This document shows, in pieces, positions 50,801 to 59,800 of a stretch of 64,000 nucleotides of DNA. This DNA is from Phoronis australis (Eukaryota > Phoronida > Phoronidae), in NCBI GenBank assembly GCA_002633005.1, contig NMRA01000166.1:312716-376715 (forward strand), written 5' to 3'. Made by a program: the position numbers and the translations under genes. The notes beneath the pieces were generated by a model. It worked only from the letters and a program-made list of their open reading frames with translations. It had not been told where the DNA came from and did no database searches. The first letter of the stretch is position 1, and the number at the start of each line of letters is the position of its first letter.

Positions 50801-53800
50801 ATTAAAGCATGCCATTAATCAATGGTGACATATTGACTGTAACTGAGAAGCTGCATTAACGATAGTGTGGGAAATTTCTGGGATTTTATCTTTGCTTTTT
50901 TAACTCTACTGTACAATCTTTCTCTATATTGAAATCTTAGTCTTAGCCTAAGTCTTCTAATGAAAGATTGAAAGGTGGTTTTAATGAATTAAGACTATAC
51001 TAATTTTTTTTTTAGTTTTTTGGCGTTTGATTCTTGTATTGTTAAGGCATACCAAAAATATAATTGAATAAACAACCGGTTTGTAAAATAAACATGAATT
51101 TTTTTAATTTTAAAGTTACATTTATCAAATTCTTTGTTTCTCTCCATCAGTAGAGCACCATATTTTCATCGTAGAACATTCGACTTTGTCCGTCGAACGG
51201 AAATTGTCAGGTTGAGGTAGTTAGTTAAGTGTTGTGATAAGCTAGAAAATGTTGTAAATACAACCCCCAGTAATAATTAGAAAACCTAAATGAACACTAT
51301 GTTGACAAATTCGTAAGTTAAGTTAGTCTTTTCAATTCTAACACGAAAGAATTTGAATTTTTCTGACTAAAAAGTTTGTTGGCACCGTGAGGAATTGAGG
51401 CTGGCCCGAACAGGGGTAATTATTGAGACGGGTGAAAGTGATGGCATTTGACGCACCTGTGTTTAAGTCATTACTTTCTTGTTTTATTGTATATAATTAC
51501 TATGCCATTAGTAGGATTATCTGAATAGCTCAATATACCTAAACTAACAAAAAGTGTACTCAAGACAGGCTTTACATCAGTTTTGGGCATTAGGAGATAT
51601 GTGTGCCCCATTGTCTCACAAAGAGACCTGTGCAGAGCTTGGGATTTTCCTCTTTTAAAAGGTTTCGATTTCCTCTGTTTTCATCTTTTATCATTATTTT
51701 GACTTTATTCATGCAAAAACGTTTATTTCAGTAAAATTTTGTAATGCAGATAATATCTATCACACAAGCCTATTTATTTATGGAATGATACATCACCTGG
51801 AAATTTTTTCTCGCTTGCCACTGGTCATTCCAAGCCCTGCCTGTGATTCTATGTTGGGTATTCCATTTCCCAAAATAGTGTAACAGCTACAGACTGAAAC
51901 GGATATAATGAAACTTTCTGGCTTGTAGGATAACTGTGGAAGCAGAAGATGTATTGCTTAATATTGTACCTTCAACACTGACCAATGCACTTTGTTATGC
52001 CTATGACTTGGCCGTTATACTTGACATTCTGTCCAACCTTAATTCCTACCTCAGATATCACCGAGAACAGTTTATACATTCTTTGGCGCCACCTGGACTA
52101 TTATTTGGTGCGCTATGCCTCAGCAGATTCGTTGGAATCGCAACGACGTCATTCACAGAAAGGGATCAGAAAGTTGCAGGGTAGGGTTGTGTTGACTCTC
52201 TTTGTTGTGGGCAATATTAATTTCAGTGCTGAATGTGAGGAGAGGATATATAGACCGTGTTAGTTCCTAAAGTTAATGTTAGGCTTGAAAGTTTGATTTT
52301 GATTTTTGTCACACTGTGAAATAAAAACCCTGCAAGCTTTTAGTGGGTATTAACAAAAAGAATCTATGGTATTTTTTCTAAAAGTGTTTAAAATGTTATT
52401 AATAAAATCAATTTGGGTTTTCATGAAGATTTGTAAAATTGATGTTTTGCGACTCTGTGCTTTTTATCGCTTAAATTTTTTCATCTATCTGTATCTATAC
52501 CGTAAGCCAAATTCTGTTAAGCCACAAAGGTTCCAAGACCACTGCGTCTATCACGTCAAAACTCTTGCATGCTCATAGACATCAGCCCTGGCATGTCACT
52601 GTTTTGGCACAAATTTGACTGGCTTCTCCTTTTTTATGCACCCACATATTTATGTACAAGAGCAACGTGGGGCATTAAAATGTGCCCACGAATGCACCAC
52701 AAACGTGCTTCTAAGGGTTGTTTATTTGTAGCATACAAATGGCCACTAGATGGCGCAAAAATGTCGAATCCATCCGTAAACTGGAATATGCCATTGCTTC
52801 TTTAATAGAAAGTTATTTATCAAATCTCATAAAAATCTGTCGAGGAACTTCAGCGAAACAAAGAACAACGGGGAAAAAATGAAATTGCCACTAGGGGGCA
52901 CAGCGTTAATTGGATTCACCTGAAATTCGTCTGTTATTAGCTTCATATAAGTACACTTACTAAATTTAATAAAGATCCTGAAGTGGGTTTATGAGATACA
53001 GCTATGGGTGCAAAACAAAACTACCACTAGGAGGCGCCACAGTAGTCGAAGTCATTTTGAAACGTCCTCTTCACACTGAGAACATATACGCCAATTTTGA
53101 AAATCATCCTTAGAATGTTTTGGTTGATAGAGCAGTGGACGCAAAAAACAGACTCGAAAACAGCAAAAATGGCCAGTAGGTGGCGCAAAGTACCTCGACT
53201 CCATCCAAAAACTGGAGGATAGCGTTATTTCCCCAATGGATACTTATACCTCAAATTTTATGAAAATCCGTTGAGGTCCATTGAGGATACAAAGGTAAAC
53301 GTAAAAAAACTAAAATTGCCCCTTGGGGCACACCAGCATAGTCAGGTCTGTCCGAAAGTCGTTGTCGTCCGTTGTCAACATCATATAAATAGTTCTTAAG
53401 TTAGTAAAGATCATGCAAATGGTTTAGGAGATAAAGCCATGGGTGCAAACAAAGTGCCACTAGGAGGCACCACAGTAGGCGCAAACTACGTCAAGTCCAT
53501 CTGAACACGAGAGGATTGTGTCATCTCACTAATAGATGCCTACTAGTACATGTCAAATTTTATGAAAGTCTGTTGAGGACCTCCAAAGATACAGAGGTAA
53601 GCGTAAAAAGAATTGCTACTAGGAAGCACACCGGTAGTCTGAGAGGTCTAAAATTCGTCATCAGCCTCATAGGAACACATCTGCCAAATCTCATCAAGAT
53701 CCTGTGAGAGGTCTAGAAGATACAGCTGTGGACGACAGACGCCCACAAGCCCGGGCAGACGGAGATGATGGCAATATGTGACCACATATAAGTATGTGGG

Positions 53801-56800
53801 CACATATTAAATATGTGGCTTCATTATGCCCTCATCCCTGTCTGTCAGGCATCCATCCGGCGTATGCTACTCTTTCTCCAAAACCCTTGGTTGTGTGCCC
53901 CCTAGTGGCAATTTTAGTTTCTACGTTTACCTCTGCATTTTCAAAGGTCTTCAACGGATTTTCATTAAGATTTGGTTGACAGTCATCTATTAGTAAGTTG
54001 AAGCTATCCTCTTATTTTCAGATGGTTTTGAGGTATTTTGGGTGTGGCCACTTTTAATGTTTTCGAGCATGTTTTTTTGACGTCCCCCCTATCAACCATA
54101 CCACTCTAAGTATGACTGCGAAGACAATGGCTGATGATGATTTTCTGATGACTTTGACTACTGTGGCGACTTCTAGTTGCATTTTTTGCACTCATGGTTG
54201 TATTTCTTAACCGTCTTCAGGATCTTTATCAAATTTAGCAAGTGTATTTATGAAGTGGACTACCAATGATGACAACTTTCGGACGGATTCGATGAATGCT
54301 GTGTCCTCTTGTGGCAATGTCATTTGTTTCTCTGAAGTTCCTTGATGGGTTTTTATAAAATTTGGTAAATAGCTTTCTATGAAAGAAACGGTGACATGTT
54401 CCTGTTTTCAGACGGATTCGATGTATTTTGCGCCATCTAGTGGCCATTTTTACTGTTTCTAGTCTGTGGCCTCTCTTTCAACCAAACCACTCTAAAGATG
54501 ATTTAGAAAATTGGCGTTATTACCGTACTCGTCTGGGTTATCGCCCAGGGCGCTTAAATTGGGAATCTAAAAAAACTGGGCGTGGGCGGTACGCCAAGCA
54601 TGGGCTGTTAAAATTGAAATTTTTGAAAAGTCAAGAGTTGGTGCTTACTGCATAAAGGACTGATTTTACCCTCATTGAGCTACACTGACATCGGACTTTA
54701 AGCACGTCAGTTGTTAAAATACATGTTGGTAGACTGAAATAACGCACTTCGATGGGCTGAAGTAGAGTAGCACACACGATACAGTGGCGCCGTGATCCCG
54801 AGCGTGAGTGGGTTTTTACGTACCTCGGTCGCTGCTCGTCATGTCTTGGAACTGAGGTATTTTTACAGATAGACGTGCCTTCAGTAGGAGAAAAGCAAGA
54901 TCACGCTAGACTACGCTAGATCGCCATGTATTACTAGGAAGCAGGTGATTTTGTTAAGATATGCTGCCCCTAGTTACTTTGGCAACCAAATGTGCTAATG
55001 ATTGACGGCAGGTCTTTCTTCTAATTACTTTGAACCTAGTTTGAACAATGTAACATTTTATATACGTTGTATATTTCTGTGTTGAACAGTGAACACCCAC
55101 TGCCCAGAATTTGTTCAAAGCATGTGCTCAATAATCGGACCATACTACTATTGAGCAATAGGGGTGGTCAGTCGACTGCGAAAATAATGAAGCAAAAATG
55201 CATCATGTAAAAAGCAAAATCACATCATGTAAAAAGTCACCAGGCAAATCAAGAGTTCAAAAAATAAGTTTTTGACCATGTAGATGTGGATAGAATGTTC
55301 GTCTTGTGCTTAATTACAAGTGGATTTCTTGCGCTGTTGCTTTTGGTTAGGCGCATTTTGGTGTCAGGAGTGAGTAATTGAAAACGTGCATTTAACGAAG
55401 ACACAGAACAATGGCCCGTATCTGCTTGTATTTAAAACAATGCATCCAAAATAATGTCGGTGGAGTTTCCAAAATCGTTGGTCATGTACCAGCCGAGTGT
55501 GCTCATGTTTTTTTATTTCATTGCTCTGGGTGGTGATGTTTTGTGTACTGTCACGGGGAATCCAGAAAGGTAGGGTACGGACTTGAAATTCATATCAAGT
55601 ACCGCTTCGTTGGTTCTTCCATGGCAATGAAATACATTCGACAAGTGCTGTCTCAGTGATCAGTACATACTGACATGAGTTCCGCGCTTGAGCCAAAGGG
55701 AACATTTGTGTCTCCTTCAGTAAAGAGCATGAGGTTACGGGTATTTTACCGCCATAGTAAGGCATGTTCCTGTTCCGCTAAAACTGATTGGTTGTCATTG
55801 AAAGGTAAGCGGGTTGCGCACGTTTTGGGATCTTTGCGAGACGAACGTTCACAAAAGCACACAGACTTTTAAGGTCTTGATCATAAAAAATGAGGTTAGG
55901 CGCTAAGCCGAGCATGAGCGGTAACCCGGACGAGTACGGTATGTTTCTACTGTGAAGAGGACGACTTAGACATCTGTGGCCCCTCACAGTGGCAGTTTTT
56001 TGGGTCTATGGCTGTGTCTCCCAAACCCTCTGCAGGATCTTTATTAAATTTGGGACTTGTATTTTATATGAAGTTGACAATGGACGACGACGATATATCG
56101 ATGGATCCAATTACCACTGTGCCCCTATTGGCAATTTTATTATTTTTTGTCCTTTATATCTTTGAAACTATTTGGCAGATTTTGACTACTGCTGTGGTTC
56201 CTAATGGCAATTCTATTTTTGTATCTTTGGAGTTTTCAGACTAATTTTCTTGAAATTTGGCAAGTCGCTTTGAGAGAGTGACTTCTTCCCATTTTCAAAT
56301 GGGTTCAATGTATTCCATTACGTCTAATGGCCATTTTTATGGTACTAATTAACACCCCTAGCTATTACGTCTAATGGCCATTTTTATGGTACTAATTAAC
56401 ACCCCTAGCTGCACACCGTTTACGGTGCTGCCGTGGGTGCATTTCAACGCTCCACTTTTCTCTTGTTATATATCTTTGAAAAAATGGCTGTTCTTTCATT
56501 CCTCCCAACCCTCTATGGAATGAAATAAGGCAATTCTTCAAACTTTTAGTCTTTTAGGGAAATGTTGTTCTGTGTATGGTCATCAAGTGTGCTGATCCTG
56601 AAAATGACTTGGATAAAAAAGTAACCGTTTCTACTTCAAACCTTAAATGTTTACAAGAGGCCATGTTGTGCCCATGTGAGCCCCACATGTATAACTAATG
56701 GCCGGAGCTGACCTTATCTCTATTTTCCCAAAAGTGTAGTGGCGACCTTTATTCACCAGCAAAATCACAAGCAGTGCATGCTTACTCCCACTGACCTACA

Positions 56801-59800
56801 TGCGTATGGTGCCCAAGCTACTGCCGCTTACCAGTGTTACTTATTGGTTTGCACATGTCCATTCTGACATCCTGAGTGTGAACCATATGCTGAAGTCTGT
56901 GTATATTGGGAGTCCTTTGTTACCAGTCATTTAGTTGGAGCTGAACTTGTGTACTAAGTTCGAATAATAAGCCAGAAGTAACGAATTGACTAGTCCTAGT
57001 GCATTCTTTGGTGTTTCCTTGGAACACAATCTTCTGACACGAGATCAAATTCAGGGGAGGTAACTGGGATGATATGACAGACATTATGTGTCTTCAATGA
57101 GCGCTTGATAGTGTCCTGCTTGCATTGAAAAGGTCTTCTTTTTTGTTCAACACTTCGCTAATTACTCATGTGAAAAAATATTGACCCTTCTTTCTAATTT
57201 CTTCCCTTGGCACTGACAGTAATGCACTTTCTTTTCAAATATACATTATACTCTGATTTGGGCATACAGTTTTTACCTAGAATCTAAGATTCTATTCTGT
57301 GTCAAGCTTTCAAACAAAAAATTTAGTCGTGTATTCAACAAAGATTTGATAGGGTGGATGAAGCAGTATTCAGAGTTATCCTACACACATATGATTTAAA
57401 TAACTGGAAAAAATTGCTTAATACAGTGCTGAGAAATATTAAAACGAGTTTCTTGATATCAATTGGTATTGCTTTTGATACTCTCTGTTCATTGTGTGTT
57501 TGTAGTGTTGGCTAAAGGCCTATTTACGTAAAAAACATATTTATTTATTTGCTACTTACAACTTGAAACCTTTTTCATTGCTTGGTACTAGCTGATTAGT
57601 ATCTTGGCAACTGTGCATTTTTAATTCATGGCAGTTGCTATGACTGGTGAGCGAATCTCACTAACAGTTCACTCAGTCTGCAGCTAGTTACAGTTACTGT
57701 GCAAGACTTCTTGATACTTGAACCTTTTTGAACCAGACTGCCCTCAATCATTTTGAGCCTTTTGATATTACCTAAGCTATTATACTGATAGGACTGGTGT
57801 GTCTGACAAACAACTTCATGCAAATAGTATTACATCATACCCTCAGTCTAGACAAGATATCTGCACAGTCATGGTGCTTGTCTTTTTGTCAACACATTTG
57901 CTGTGTACATGATCTGAAGCACGACTCTTTTGACTCGACTGACTCGTGTATCATGCACTGTTTGTGCACCTGAGTTTCTGAAATTTTATTGAGTGTGATT
58001 ACTCTACTTGAAATACAACTTTTTTCAAGATCTTTTTTACGAATTCAAAATGGAACTTGGGGTTATGGTATACCTCGATGTGAAATATTTTAATTTGTTT
58101 TACGCTCATCAATTTATTTCAATGATCAAAGAAAAATGCGACTAATCTCAGGTGGCAATTTTTTTCACTTGCGCTCATTGATAAAAAAATACACTCATGC
58201 TATTACTGCAAGGTTGCGTTAACTAAAAAGTTTTTGTTGAAGAGTATGACTGCAACTGATATATCTCTTTCTGTGAAATTTAATTTTTAATTATCTTGCT
58301 TGAGGTCTTGTTTTTACTTCACTCCTTTTTATTCACCCTCATGTGCATAATATATGTCTGGTGTCTACTGCTGTATCTCCTAAATCACAGGATCTTCATG
58401 AAATTTGACAACTGTACGCCTATGAAAGTAATGGCAGAAAACTATAACTTTAGAATGTATCTAACTACAGCTGTGACCTCTAGTGACAGTTTTATTTTTA
58501 TGTTTGGCTCTGTATCGGCACAGTTCTGCGACAGTTTTTTTACAAAAATTTGGCAAATGTGATTATTTGTTGAGATGATAATGACACCTCAATTTTCGAC
58601 AGATTAGGATTCAGCACCTCCTAGTGATCATTTTTATGCGCCCACATATTTATATGTGGACGCATTATGCCGTCATCTCTGTCCGTCCGTCCGTCCGTCC
58701 GGGCGGCGTCCGTCCGGCGTCTGGCGTCCGGCGTCCGCTGCTCTATCTCCAAAACCCTTTGACATACGTTCATGAAATTTGGCACATATGTTCCATTCAT
58801 GAATGGGACGGCATGTGCGAAGTTTCGGATGGATCCGACTACCGGTGTGCCCCCTAGTGGCAATTTTAGTTTTTTACGCTTAGCTTTGTATCTTCAAAAG
58901 TCCTGAACGGATTTTCATGAAATTTGGTATGTAGGCACCTAGTAGTGAGATGACGCTATCCTGCCGTTTTCGGATGGATTCGACATAGTTTGCGCCACCT
59001 AGTGGCCATTTTTAGTGTTTTCGAGTCTGTTTTTGTGCTTCCACCCCTCTATCAACCAAACCGCTCAAAGGATGATTGTGAAAATTGGCATGTATATGCT
59101 TACTATGTAGAGGATGGTTGACGATGATTTTCCGACGATTTCGACTACTGTGGCGCCTCCTAGTGGCAGTTTTGTTTTTTTGCGCCTATGGCTGTATCTC
59201 CTAAACCGTTCGCAGGATCTTTACAAATTGTGTAAGTATATTTATATGATGTTAACAACGGAAGATGACGACTTTTGGTCGGATCCGACTACCGGTGTGC
59301 CCCCTAGTGGCAATTTTAGTTTTTTACGCTTACCTTTGTATCTTCAAAAGTATTGAACGGATTTTCATGAAATTTGGTATGTAGGCACCTATTAGTGAGA
59401 TGACGCTATCCTACTGTTTTCAGATGGATTCGACGTAGTTTGCGCCACCTAGTGGCCATTTTTACTGTTTTCGAGTCTGTATTTTTGCGTCCACCCCTCT
59501 ATCAACCAAACCGCTCAAAGGATGATTGTGAAAATTGGCGTGTATGTGCTTACTATAAGGAAGACAGCTGACAATGATTTTCAGACGATTTGGACTACTG
59601 TGGCGCCTCCTAGTGGCAGTTTTGTTTTTTTGCGCCCATGGCTGTATCTCCCAAACCGTTTGCAGGATCTTTACTAAATTTAGCAAGTGTATTTATGTGA
59701 TGTTGACAACGGACGATGACGACTTTAGGATGATTCTGATTACCGGTATGCCTCTAGTGGCAATTTTAGTATTTGCCTCTAGTGGCAATTTTAGTATTTT

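Larger units (their letters stand above)
52636..56467 (+). mobile_element. CCTAGTGGC modular element split by two insertions
   Basis: 5' end atgcacccacatatttatgt (52636-52655) resumes at about 53806 with aaatatgtggcttcattatg, and the element ends at caacgctccac...ctcttgtt. Within it lie an inverted copy (52656-53805) and a TIR transposon (54523-55939). Near its 3' end a 47-bp segment is duplicated (56317-56410). Confidence 0.75.

Noticed and set aside
51127-51220. Extra exon between NUP205 exons 37 and 38 reading LEHHIFIVEHSTLS
   Set aside because: The direct 37-38 join through the U12-like sites restores the conserved frame, and this piece gives a mismatched phase downstream.
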